This document shows, one piece after another, positions 47,400 through 58,309 of a DNA stretch of 64,000 nucleotides. Numbering within the stretch: the stretch's first letter is position 1; each line of letters opens with the position of its first letter. Position numbers and translations under genes: made by a program. Source of the DNA: Dipteris shenzhenensis (lineage: Eukaryota; Polypodiophyta; Polypodiopsida; Gleicheniales). The stretch lies in assembly GCA_047967505.1 (NCBI GenBank), contig CM106540.1. One strand, given 5' to 3'. Below the pieces are notes generated by a model. It was not told the origin of the DNA, ran no database searches, and worked only from the letters and a program-made list of their open reading frames with translations.

Positions 47400-47992
47400 A
47401 TCAAAAACCAACATGAAGAGAAGTCCCATCCACACAGTGCACTATCAAGAAATAAAGAGGTCGAGAGACTTTTTTTCACCTGCATTCCACTGAACAGTTG
47501 CAAGGCTACCTTGCCATGCCCATTCTGAGAACAACTAGCACTTATGTCACTCCAAGAAACCACATTCCACTGTGACATCTCTGTGAACACTGCCCTTGCA
47601 TCATTTAGGTTCACGCACTTGCAATACATATGGACGAGGGCATTCCCCACAATAACATCTGACTCCCGTCATTGCTAGCAACAATAGCATGGGTCACACG
47701 ACCCTCTTCTAGGGATGTCATACAAGCACAAGCATCCACAACGTAGATGAAGGTGATCTTGTCTCTGGCACGAGACCTTCAACCTACATTTGGCCAAACA
47801 GTTGCAGAGATTCTTTGCCATGCCCTTTATGGGCAATCACTCAATCCTCTGCTAGGGCAGTCACGATGGCTCACAAATCCATAAGGCAAAGAGTAGCAAT
47901 GCCTCCTTGCTAATCAGGGCACTCTAAGAGATCACATCTCACTATAGCAACTCTGTAACAAACACCACCATCACATCCTCTCTACTGCTGCA
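47400..47992 (-). pseudogene. PPR protein pseudogene, downstream part
   Basis: The minus strand encodes PPR motifs of PLS type: ACACMTSLEEGRVTHAIVAS, then after a frameshift GNALVHMYCKCVNLNDARAV followed by FTEMSQWNVVSWSD and QNGHGKVALQLFSGMQ. Such proteins bind organelle RNA. The region 47680-47990 contains further eroded repeats. In-frame stops and frameshifts are present, so it is dead. The copia element 47993-52276 separates it from its upstream part. Confidence 0.82.
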
Positions 47993-48345
47993 TGTGAAGA
48001 TAGTGGGAGAGAGGGAAGGAGTCTCACTTGAGGCTTTCTCACAATCACAATGGGGGAATACACACAAAGGTGGAGGCTGAAAACAGTTTTCCTCTTCTTA
48101 GTTGTGAAAGCCAAAAGAACTCTAGTACAAAGAAAATAGAAGAACCCTATATGTGGGTCTCAAACCAAACTCAACTAACTAAGGTGGCATACTAACTGAG
48201 CCACAAACTAGAGTAGATAAGGATAGCTGTCATCCAACTATTATTCGTGGGCGGTGTACCAACCGCATCTCCAGCTAACAAGTCGGTGACATAAATACAC
48301 AACGGTCACCCTGGCATATCGCGAGTGGAGCTTGATATCTCAACA
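47993..48345 (-). repeat. 3' LTR of the copia element
   Basis: Plus strand reads tgtgaagatagtgggag ... gatatctcaaca. Contains the end of the pol frame (48306). Confidence 0.93.
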
Positions 48346-51300
48346 CTCCCCCTCGAGCTCAATCCCAATTCCTGCACACCAAGCAGGTCTCTGAACTTGC
48401 GCAACTTCTCTGCGCCCAATGCTTTCGTGAATATGTCAGCTACCTGATCCTCTGTGCTGACATAAACTAGATCAATAAGACCTAGTAAAACCTTCTCCCG
48501 CACATAGTGATAATGCACCTCAATGTGCTTTATTCTAGCATGAAAGACTGGGTTCTTTGCCAAGTGTATGCTGCTCATGTTGTCACAATAAATGACAACT
48601 GGCCCATCTGTAGACTGATGCATATCATAGAGTAGCTTATGCAACCAAGCTACCTCACATGCAGCCATTGCTGCACCCCTGTACTCAGCCTCTGTGCTCG
48701 ACAACGCAACTGTAGGCTGTTTCTTGCTGCTCCAAGTGACTGCAGCACTTCCAAAAGAGAACACATATCCACTGGTAGATCGTCTATCAGAAATACTACC
48801 ATCCCAATCAGCATCAGTGTATCCATGCAACTGTATCTAAACACCAGCCTCATAAAATAGTCCATACTGCAATGTGGACTTCACATACCTGAGTATGCGT
48901 CTAGCTGCATCCAAATGCGGTTTCCTTGGAGCTTGCATAAACTGACTTACCAACCCAACAGCATAGCTCAAATCTGGCCTGGTAATAGTCATGTAAATCA
49001 AACTTCCTACTATGCGTCTGTACATAGTAGGGTCTTCCAGAAGCTCACCTGCATCTGCGCTCAGCTTCACATTCTGCTCCAAAGGAACTGAAATAGGCTT
49101 ACAGCCTGTCATCCCATATTTGGATAGCATGTCCAATCCATACTGCCTCTGCAAGAGCTGTATCCCACTTGGTGATCTAATCACCTCAATGCCCAAGAAA
49201 TAACACAGCTCTCCCAAATGCTTCATCTCAAACTTCTGCTTCAATAGCATTTTCACATGAAGGATATCTTCATCACTATCACCTATGATGATCAAATCAT
49301 CAACATAAATGACAAGAAGCATTATCCCTTTCTCTGTTTTTCTCACATAGAGTGAGAAATCTGCCTTGGAAATCTGAAAGCCGATAGTCACAAGATACTG
49401 TCCTATCTTGTCAGACCATGCTCTAGGTGCTTGCTTCAAGCCATACAAGGCTTTCTTCAACCTGCAAACAAACTCAGGATGAATAGCATGAACATAACCT
49501 ATTGGCTGCTCCATAAAGACCTCTTCTTTCAAATCACCATGCAAGAAAGCATTCTTTACATCCATCTGATGTAAAGACCATCCCTTTGATACAGCCATAG
49601 CAATGACTGCTCTTACGGTTGCCATCCTTGCAACCGGGCTGAAAGTTTCTTCATAATCAATGCCATATGTCTGTGCATACCCCTTGACAACTAATCTTGC
49701 CTTGTATCTATTCACAGAACCATCTGCATTGTGCTTGATCTTATAAACCCAGTTACAGCCAATTGCATTCTTGCCTTTAGGCAAAGGCACCAATTCCCAT
49801 GTAGCATTAGCATCCAAGGCATCCATTTCTTCATCCATGGCTTTCTCCCATTTTTCATTTCCCATGGCTTGCTCAAAAGAAGTGGGTTCTGGTTCCTGTA
49901 TCACTTTGACCATATAGGCATAGTGAATGGCTGTAAATCCATCATATTTCAGCCTATCCATAGGATACCTAACCCTGGTAGACCTGCACAAAATAGGCTC
50001 ACTTCCAGGTGCTCTCAAAACATCCCTGGACTTCCTTACTCCAGGTGTAACAATAGAAGGAATACCCAACTCATCATCAATGCTCTGCTCTGAGCCACTG
50101 GATTCACCATCCACATAAGAGTGACCTGCATTCACATCAAACATAGGCTGATCTACCTTCTCTTTTCCTTTTCGTGATACCTGCATACCACTCTCTGCAT
50201 TGCTTTGAGGAGATTCTCCTGATCTCAATCTGCTTGTCCATGGCGAAGTATGTGAACCACTGCTAGAGGACACTCTAGGTCCACTGATGTTTTGTGATTG
50301 CTGTTGTGAATTCTGTGCAGCATTACCATTTTGTGCATCTACATCAATCATCACATTTACTGGTTTATACCAGCTACTCATCTCATCAAAAACAACATCT
50401 CTGCTCACTGTGAACTTACGTGTAGAAGGGTTATAGCATCTATACCCTTTCTGCTGCAGAGAATAACCAATAAAGACACACTTCTCAGCTTTTGGATCCA
50501 ACTTGGACCTCAACTCATCTGGCACATGGACATAGGCAATGCAACCAAAAATTTTCAAATGAGAAATATCTGGTTTCCTACCAGTATACATCTCCTCTAG
50601 CGTCATGCCATGTATTGCTGCAGTGGGAGTCCTGTTCATTATATAAACTGCTGTAGCAACTGCTTCAGCCCAATAATAATCTGGTAGATCTTTTTCATTT
50701 AGCATAGCCCGAGATACCTCTCCAATATGCCTGTTTTTCCTTTCTGCAATTCCATTTTGCTATGGGGTATGACTGCATGAATATTGCTGCTTTATACCAT
50801 GCTCCTGCAAGAACCTTGCAAACTCATTTGAGAGGTACTCTCCCCCTCGATTTGACCTTAGGCATTTTATTTGCAGGCCTGTTTCTTTTTCAACCATAGC
50901 TTTAAAAGCTTTGAAGTGCCCAAACAGTTCACTTTTCTTTTTCATAAAATACACCCAAAGTTTTTTGCTAAAGTCATCAATAAATGTGACAAAATAAAGA
51001 TAGCCTCCAATAGATGCAGCTTTAGTAGTCCACACATTAGAGTGGATTAATTCCAATGGCTTTTTACTCTCTTGAACATGCTTAGGAAATGGTTTCCTTG
51101 CCTGTTTCCCAAATTGACAGGCTTCACAAACCTTGTGCATTTCTGCAACCTTGAATTTAGGCAATCCTGCAACAATATTTTGGGCTTGCATTGATTTAAG
51201 TCGCTGTATATTAACATGACCAATGCGTTTGTGCCAGATATCAATATCTGCAACTACACCGGTCCCATGTGCAAACATTGCTGCACTCAATTTAGGCATG

Positions 51301-51578
51301 TCCGCATCCAATGTAAACATCCTGCCCTTCTTCTTTCCTTTTGCTATCAAGTGACCATTATTTTTCATATCCTCAACAAAGCATCCATGAGGATTAAATC
51401 TGACCTGCAAGCCCTGCTCAACCATCTGACCAACAGAAACCAGGTTCTTGGTGATGTTCGGGACATGAAATACATCAGACAAGTATTTCTTTTTCCCATC
51501 CTGCATAGACAAAGGAATTTTGCCAATCTGCACAATAGGATGTGTAGTATCATCACCGCAACAAGCATGAATCTGCAA
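48306..51578 (-). pseudogene. Copia pol: integrase, reverse transcriptase, RNase H (two in-frame stops)
   Basis: One frame on the minus strand. 51578-50760: pre-integrase (HKRIGH...CEACQFGKQ) and integrase core (IHSNVW, FIDDFSKKLWVYF, SNRGGEY), ending at TAG 50760-50762, where copia pol normally has Gln. 50705-48837: end of integrase, RT with QMDVKNAFLHGDL and the catalytic YVDD, ending at TAG 48837-48839. 48830-48306: RNase H (DADWDG, SSTEAEYRGAAMAACEVAWL, ADIFTKAL). Domain order is typical copia. Gag and protease are missing upstream. Confidence 0.9.
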
Positions 51579-51923
51579 CTCCTAAAATCTTTGCACACAG
51601 GCATACGATGCAATTTCTACGGCAACTTTTCACCGACTAGCCGAGTAGTGGTCGCACAACAAAAACAGGGCCTTTTTCTGAGTGCCTGCGGAGAACTTCC
51701 GCCTCCAAAACGGGCCCCTCTCCCGCAGCATATAATGCCCTCTTGCCACACCGTGAAGGGCATCTCAATCTGAGATAGTGCACTCTTGCACTTCCGGCTG
51801 TGCTACCTGCAGAGATTTGCTCCCAAACTCGAAAAAGGAAAGCAACACTTGTCCTCTTACCAGGACACTGCAAACTTGATTTGCTTTCTTAAGCTCCTTA
51901 CCACGAACAAGGCTCTGATACCA

Positions 51924-52276
51924 TGTGAAGATAGTGGGAGAGAGGGAAGGAGTCTCACTTGAGGCTTTCTCACAATCACAATGGGGGAATACACACAAAG
52001 GTGGAGGCTGAAAATAGTTTTCCTCTTCTTAGTTGTGAAAGCCAAAAGAACTCTAGTACAAAGAAAATAGAAGAACCCTATATGTGGGTCTCAAACCAAA
52101 CTCAACTAACTAAGGTGGCATACTAACTGAGCCACAAACTAGAGTAGATAAGGATAGCTGTCATCCAATTATTATTCGTGGGCAGTGTACCAACCGCATC
52201 TCCAGCTAACAAGTCGGTGACATAAATACACAACGGTCACCCTGGCATATCGCGAGTGGATCTCGATATCTCAACA
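51924..52276 (-). repeat. 5' LTR of the copia element
   Basis: Pair of 47993-48345. The initiator-Met primer-binding site lies directly inside it (51911-51923, reading tggtatcagagcc on the minus strand). Confidence 0.93.
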
Positions 52277-52467
52277 CTGCATTTGCCATACATATTGATG
52301 AGAGCATTCCCCACAACAAAATCCAACTCCCATCTATTGCTAACAACAATAGCATAGATTACTCTACCCTCTTCTAAGGCTCCCATGCATTGGAATATGA
52401 GTCTATCTGGCTTCATGCCACTATGTTGCATTTTCCCAAAAAGCTCGAGCAAGAACAACATGCACAT
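52277..52467 (-). pseudogene. PPR protein pseudogene, middle part
   Basis: The minus strand encodes LFGKMQHSGMKPDRLIF, then GALEEGRVIYAIVV and DFVVGNALINMYGKC, where the copia element begins. This is the direct upstream continuation of 47400-47992. It is cut at about 52467 by the chromovirus remnant. The SVEIS tail seen in the raw frame comes from the LTR, not from the gene. Confidence 0.8.
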
Positions 52468-53623
52468 GTTCAGTCTCACCTACCAATTGGAGTTGCCAGC
52501 GGGTTGGAAGATGCATTCGGTAGTTCATGTGAGTAACGAAAGATCATGGTCTGATTCCTACGAGCACCCCTTGATCAAAAGGAGCTAGATCTCGTGGGCA
52601 ACGATAGTCTACAAGAGTTGTTGGTAGACTTAATAAGTCTTGTTGCATCAGTACAAGAAGGGTACCAGACGGAAGGTTTAAGGGGTATCCTATGTATGAC
52701 AAAGTGTGGTTGGATGAATCACAATTTGGCAAGGATGTAGTCCTTTACTTTGGGTCTACACATAGGAATTCCACAGTTCTAGTGGGGGAGTGTAACCCAT
52801 CAGCGGGATGCCTGTTGATCACCAGGCTTGAGAGAAGCCAAATTACAAGTAAGCAGCATGAAGCATGGCCATGGACGGGCAGCAACACTGGTGGCAGCGA
52901 TAGTGGCAGTGGCAAGCAACTTCTCCGGTGGTTCATGTGGTGGAAGTTGCCAAGATGGCAGTTCTATACAACAATGTGCAACTCTATGGGTGGTTGCGCT
53001 AATTGAGGGCTATGGACCAAGGCTTAGGCCCAAAGGGGTTAGGCAACGATCCCATCCCAAAATGTTGGGTAGAAGGGCACACATAGATGCCAAAAGGGCC
53101 AAAAATCAATCAGCCAGAATTTACTAGCCGACTCAGCTGTTTCCAGCTGACTCCCTTCTCCAGCCATATTGCAGCCAGCTGGCTAGGAAAAAAGGGGTAT
53201 AAAACACCTACATGCCCCCAACAGCAGGACACTCTCAGAGCATTGCAGTCTACAGTAGACAGCTGTGGCCAGAGAGAGCAATCTGCAGGAAGGAGAGAGA
53301 GCAGTCTACAAGAAGGTGTGCAGGTAGGAGCCATGGACTACAGGAACGTAGGGTAGCAGTGAGGACTTGCAGCGTGGAGGGCTGTCCTAGATAGTGGCTA
53401 GCCTTTGTGTAGATTTGAGTTCTAGTAGAACCACAACAACACTTCAACAAATAGGTGTCCAGCGTGTAGGCATTGAGGAATGGGAATCCAGTCAGAGGTT
53501 TCTCCAGAGAGATTTCCTCGAGTCAGAGAGGAGAATTTCCCATTCAGGCATTCATGAGGCTGTATGAGCACATCCTGAAAGGATATCTAGGCAGAGTCGC
53601 TAGAGGACATTTATGACACTACA
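52468..53623 (+). mobile_element. Chromovirus-type gypsy 3' remnant: integrase end, chromodomain scrap, LTR
   Basis: 52468-52588 encodes TYQLELPAGWKMHSVVHVS, the C-terminal integrase motif of plant chromoviruses. A chromodomain-like piece, GYPMYDKVWLDESQF, follows at about 52683-52730 in another frame. A polypurine tract agtgggggag (52781-52790) precedes an LTR that starts tgtaaccc at 52791, contains gtataaaaca (about 53197) and probably ends actaca at 53623. The element is 5'-truncated and lies inside the PPR pseudogene. Confidence 0.7.
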
Positions 53624-53639
53624 TCCAAATAGGTCAATT

Positions 53640-53911
53640 CGTAAAATTCTCTGTGCGCCTGAACAATTGCAGGGCTATCTTGCCATGCCCATTCTGAGCA
53701 CAACCAGCAATCATCGCACTTATGAGACCACAACCCATTGTGGCATCTCTGCAAACACTGCCCTTGCATCATCTAGGTTCACGGAATTGGCATACATATT
53801 GACAAGGGCATTCCCTGCACAGTAACCTCTAACTATGGATCCAAAAAAGAGCAAAAAGCATAGAGCAATAAAGAAACTCTTGTGCCACACAACCACCATG
53901 ACCAAGGACAT
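53640..53911 (-). pseudogene. PPR protein pseudogene, upstream part
   Basis: The minus strand gives GNALVNMYANSVNLDDARAV, FAEMPQWVVVS, a stop, and then an eroded QNGHGK..LQLF segment that reaches the chromovirus LTR. It is another PLS-type PPR block, similar to 47400-47650, and probably belongs to the same gene. Confidence 0.7.
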
Positions 53912-53998
53912 AGTATGTGTTACATGACAACCTCAACAAGAACATCAAAAGTGATGATCACAAGTATCACTCTCAATACTACATAGTTTAAGGAAATG

Positions 53999-54170
53999 CT
54001 ATTCTGTACTAATTGATCGCAGACACATGTCAGCAACAACATTGTCATTCTCTATGGAAAGACAATGGCGACCTAACTCTTTGCAAAGCCTTGCCATCCC
54101 AAAGAAACCTGCAAAGATATCGATGATGCAATCACCAGGGTCTATGAATATTCAGAGTATCCACCTACAA
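53999..54170 (-). CDS. C-terminal exon with methyltransferase motif I
   Basis: The minus-strand frame reads IDPGDCIIDIFAGFFGMARL, CKELGRHCLSIEND, then a helix and stop TAG (53999-54001). Bacterial N6/N4 methyltransferases have D-x-F-x-G-x-G here, followed ~15 residues later by an acidic residue after a strand. This copy has F-A-G-F-F-G, a variant of the Gly loop, so AdoMet binding is uncertain. Confidence 0.6.
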
Positions 54171-56426
54171 GAAGCACTAAAAGGGATCAAAGGATGTTTG
54201 ACAATCCATATTTGTTTTCCTTGAAAGAACTTCAATTATACCCCATAAATTCAATCTGTGCTTGTATAGGGTCTTACTCGTGCAAGTAATCTGATCTTTC
54301 TACCCCTCCTGATAAGTAAGTTGATGCAACTTGTGTCCGTTTTGCGACATGTTTATGGTCACATTCATGTAGCACTGATGTCTTTGCTGGAAAAAGATTA
54401 TTAGAGACATTTGCACCTACCTGTTGATCCATGTGTGGGAGGTCAAATTTTCCATGCCAAAAGATACCCATTTGTAGATTGTGAACCTGATGGATGATGA
54501 CACCTCAAGTTAGATACATCCAAATCATGCTTATTAGACCAATATAAACAAACATTTAGGTGATTTAATGTACCTCCTCTCCATCATCATGTAAATAATC
54601 AAAGTCAAGAAGCACTGTATATGATCGATGGAGCTTGAACTCGGCCTTCTTTGCATGTGCAAATATATAGCCCCAATATTCTGGGAGAGAGCAAGTTACG
54701 TACCACCCCTGGTCTGCTACGAAGTCATTGGCAAACTCTGCCACCCTTGCAGAGAGCTTGAGGGAGAATCTATTCCACTCTGGGCATGTAGTACTACTTA
54801 TGAGTTCCACTGCCAAACTTGTGGGAAAATCTGCCCATACCAAGTGAACCACCTCGACACAAGAATTACCATTGCGTGACAGACCTGGTGCTTTCACTTT
54901 TCTTAAAAATTCATCAACCCTACAATGAACAATTCAATCTCCCTAGATCAATGACTTATATTCCAAAATAGATTCTTAAATGTATGCATTTCTTAAAAAA
55001 AGAAACACTTACAGCTTTGGTGCATTTGACAACTGAATGATATCCTCTGTAATTACATCCATTTATGCAAACAACTTTACATCTGCATCAAATCCTAGCT
55101 TGAAAGCTTTGGTTTGGCTGCAAAATAAAAAAATCATAACCAAGAAAGAGAGGAGTGATACTCACTAGATAAACTCGGTTGTTGATTAATGGAATTGGTT
55201 CTTGAAGCATGAAAATCGAGTCATTGCTTTGTTCTCAGCTCTCGAGTCTTAGAGGACTCTACATTCTCCGATAGAACCTACTTGTAAGAATTACAAAGGA
55301 CAAGACTCTAGGTTATACTATATTGTTTCTTTAGTGTTAGTTGTTAACTATTACATAAGTATGAGGAGTAGAGGTCTCACAGGTCTTTTCTTAATAGCTA
55401 ACTCTCCGTCCATTGATCTAGGTCATAATGTGATATCCACATAAGGGTTCTCTGCATCCAATTCATCCTCATCCATATTGTCTTCCATGTTCTTCTCAAA
55501 GACTGAGCAGCAAATGTTGCAAACTTAAGTATATGGTAGATACCCGCATATATAGACATTGGCCTAGATGCCTATGGAATAGGGAACTTTGGACTATTAC
55601 CTTCACATCTATTTTTCTTAGTGGGATGTACTTTTCCTAGTGGGTAATCCAACCACCAAGGACACACATTAATCGCCAAAATCGTTATGTCCTTATCTTT
55701 CCAAGATAAGGGATACATGCTTTCCTCTTTCTCCATGTTTGTCCATGCCATGACCTCATATGGCATCCTTGAAGATGAATTGGTATCATGCCAAGACTGT
55801 ATCCACCTATTATGTATGAAAGAATGTAGACATATGAGTAAAACAATTTATTAATCCTAAGAGAAAGGAGAGGGTTGCTATTGTACCACCTATACACCAA
55901 GCATAAGGACGACTGCTGCATTTCTGGCTGCTTATTTGCTTCAAGAGTAAACTTCATATCCTTCCAAAGCATAGGGAAGGCTTCTTGGAGGTGAAGTCAT
56001 CTTTTCTCTCGAGCAAATGTCTCAAACCCATCGAGCAGTTCCAAATCATGGCTTCGCAAATTGTTGATGATGGAAATCCCTCGCTCAAACAAGTATTGCC
56101 AATATGTTTCCTTTTTCACATGTAGTCGAAACTTTTGGGCATGCCCATACTTAGCAAATGCAATTGTATCATTTCCACGTGCCATCATCAATTGTTGTAG
56201 AAGCTCTTTTTTCCTATAAATATCATGGCAAAGGAAAAAAATATTAGCATCACTATGGAGTGATTGTGCAAAAACATTAATTGACATTACTTATTAGGGT
56301 TGAGATGTGATGAGGCTAATATATGCACTTTGTCCTTAGTTGTGGCACCCTTTTGATTCCAATCATAACTCAATAGAAGCTCGAAGAAGCCATCACCATT
56401 TGCGGGATTGGCAATAGGTACCATCT

Positions 56427-56748
56427 TGTATGCTCGATCACGAAAGATGACTTCCACATTCTTAATAGCCTTACTAAATTTATTAGTATACTCCTCTAGA
56501 CTCATCTTCGATTGATCAAGATTTTGAGTAGCTTTCTTGATCGCACGTGAAAAATCATCCATCCATGAAAATAAGAAATCAAAACATTGTATGCTCGATC
56601 ATGAAAGATGACTTCCACATTCTTAATAGCCTTACTAAATTTATGAGTATACTCCTCCAGACTCCATCTTCGATTGATTAAGATTTCAAGTAGCTTTCTT
56701 GATTGCATGTGAAAAATCAACCTTCCATGAAAACAAGAAATCAAAATA
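56427..56748 (-). repeat. 161-base tandem duplication of an exon segment
   Basis: Two copies start tgtatgctcgatca at 56427 and 56588 (plus strand). The unit covers SLEEYTNKFSKAIKNVEVIF and the preceding exon start. The right-hand copy is the more diverged one and probably disturbs splicing. Confidence 0.8.
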
Positions 56749-57358
56749 TTATCCTTTTTGGGACACCTTTCATAGAGCAAAGGCATATTTATAGTTCGTG
56801 TAGATACCTTCCAAACAAGCTGTGCCAAGACAATAGCTGGTGTTGTGTACCATGGGTTACTATTCTTCCTTTCTATTGCCATCTCCACTTCCACCCATCT
56901 CTTATCCTCTTCAGTCAATAACTCAAGAAGTGAGGATTTATCTGCCATGCCAAATTTTTGAAAGAGGAAGACCTCGTGCCGATATGAATGCCCTACATGC
57001 GCCCGAACAAGTCTACAATACCAACATATATTCACGTGGGGATTACTTTCTAAAGAGAAGAAGTTAAAGACATAAATACCAATAGACTTAGTTTCTAAAG
57101 AGAAGAAGTTAAACTAGCTATACATAGAAGTATTATAAAAAGTCATCTTAGTCATTGGTTGATTTTAAGGAAAGAAGTAGCTCTCCCTCTTGAGATTTCT
57201 GCACCTCTATGAGTTGGCATCTCACTTGGATATGGCGAGTTGGCATTATTGAATAAGCTACAACATATCAATTCCACAAGTAAGCATGACATAAGCATGT
57301 TTAGTGTAAACTATAATAGAACATTTCCTTATGCATGATAGATTTATCAAGAGAGTAC

Positions 57359-57923
57359 CGTCTTTGATCCAAGAAAACCATGCCTTCAACCTATGATTTC
57401 CATCCCAAATGAGAAACTTCTTCCCCTTCAAGTCTTGCCACTCATTACTTAGCTTGATGTTGAAGTCCTCACTTATTTGATTCCAAATAGGCCCCCATTC
57501 TTGACGATCAAGTGTAGTAGCATAGAAAAATTGATCACTTCCTGGCCGTTGCAAGGATACTAGAAAAGGTGCACTGTTTATAGCATAGCCTCTAGAATCA
57601 AAACTATCTCTCAAAACAGTAATCTCAGACGTTGATGTTCGAATAGCCTCATTAAGAATCAATCTACAGAGAGGAATCAGAGGGGGTTCAATTCTTCTTT
57701 GCATCCGAAACTGATCAAGGACATCTTGCAAAAGTCCAATTTGAATCTCCTTCCCAAGTACTCTTACATGTGTTGGAGCTTTTTCTTTTGTCTTTTCTGC
57801 ACTCTCTTGCTCTCCTTGGCCTCGAGGCTCTTCTTGCACCTCTTGTTGTTCAAGACTAATCACGGGATGAGATGATGACTCTTCTCGAGTGATAGTAGCC
57901 TCAGTTTTTGCAAGTATCTTCAT
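57359..57923 (-). CDS. Exon 1 of the ParB-like gene
   Basis: From ATG 57923 (MKILAKTEATITREE); an upstream in-frame ATG at 58016 would add a hydrophobic stretch that may come from the adjacent LTR. A charged Glu/Gln-rich linker (about residues 10-60) is followed by a globular domain: IEPPLIPLCRLILNEAIRT, SAPFLVSLQRPGSDQFFYAT, and the DGNHR loop just before the probable donor gtactctc. In ParB-type proteins this loop contributes to nucleotide binding. Confidence 0.6.
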
Positions 57924-58016
57924 TTGTGGGCTATTTGCATCATTTGACAAAATATGAAGAGGGGAGAGGAGAAGAGTGGAGATGAGGAGAGAGGGCACAG
58001 CTAGAGAGCACACCAC

Positions 58017-58201
58017 AAATGACTAACTGTACACTAGAATTAGTTGAAAAAATAGAATATATACAAACCCTTTTAGGGTTAGGGTTAGGGGATCTAACCC
58101 TTTCCTTTATAGCACTCTATAAGGTTAGTGCTATGCACATATGATCACGTGATGGTGCTATGCACACATGATCACATGATGTTGAGCGTGAACTCTCAAC
58201 A
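58017..58201 (-). repeat. 3' LTR (partial boundary) of copia element 2
   Basis: On the minus strand it begins tgttgagagttcacgctc, right after the polypurine tract ttgagggaagg (58202-58212). It contains a TATA-like tataaagg (about 58104-58111) and a short run of accctaaccctaac. The inner boundary is not resolved. It lies immediately upstream of the ParB-like gene in the same orientation. Confidence 0.6.
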
Positions 58202-58309
58202 CCTTCCCTCAAGATCAACATCATGAAGTAGGCCTTCCCTCAAGATGATGATTCTGGGGAATTGAAGAAGGACTGAGCATTACATTCCATCACACCCCTT
58301 TAATGGGAA

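Larger units (their letters stand above)
47993..52276 (-). mobile_element. Ty1/copia LTR retrotransposon, young but lacking gag and protease
   Basis: 353-base LTRs at 47993-48345 and 51924-52276 differ at only about five positions. The target duplication ctgca is perfect (47988-47992 and 52277-52281). The primer-binding site (ggctctgatacca, 51911-51923) and a polypurine tract (gagggggag on the minus strand, 48346-48356) are present. The internal part starts with a ~340-base leader and goes straight to the region before integrase; gag and protease are absent. Pol has two in-frame stops. It was inserted into the PPR pseudogene. Confidence 0.93.
53999..58016 (-). pseudogene. ParB-like / DNA methyltransferase-like multi-exon gene
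   Basis: Pieces from start to end: exon 1 (57923 to about 57359) with FLIWDGNHRLKAW, the D-G-x-H-R loop of the ParB/sulfiredoxin superfamily; GT-AG intron about 57259-57358; exon 2 with MPTRHIQVRCQLIEVQ; exons near 57035-56815, 56580-56287 and 56219-55997; 55780-55610 with ITILAINVCPWWLDYPLG; 54897-54565 with VEVVHLVWADFP and DQGWYVTCSLPEYW; 54471-54274; and 54165-53999 with IDPGDCIIDIFAGFFGMARL and LGRHCLSIEND. The last matches motif I plus the acidic end of the next strand in beta-class N6-A/N4-C DNA methyltransferases, which carry motif I after the catalytic motif. No clean DPPW/NPPY is seen. An in-frame TGA at 55997-55999 and other breaks suggest decay; splice sites are guesses. Confidence 0.6.

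Noticed and set aside
48306-48830. RNase H frame as a separate host gene
   Set aside because: It is in frame with the upstream RT, separated only by one TAG, and ends inside the LTR.
51637-51998. Frames near the copia 5' LTR as gag
   Set aside because: No gag motif or zinc knuckle. The region is the leader after the primer-binding site.
53087-53356. Short plus-strand frames in 52.8-53.6 kb
   Set aside because: They lie within the chromovirus LTR, where coding is not expected.
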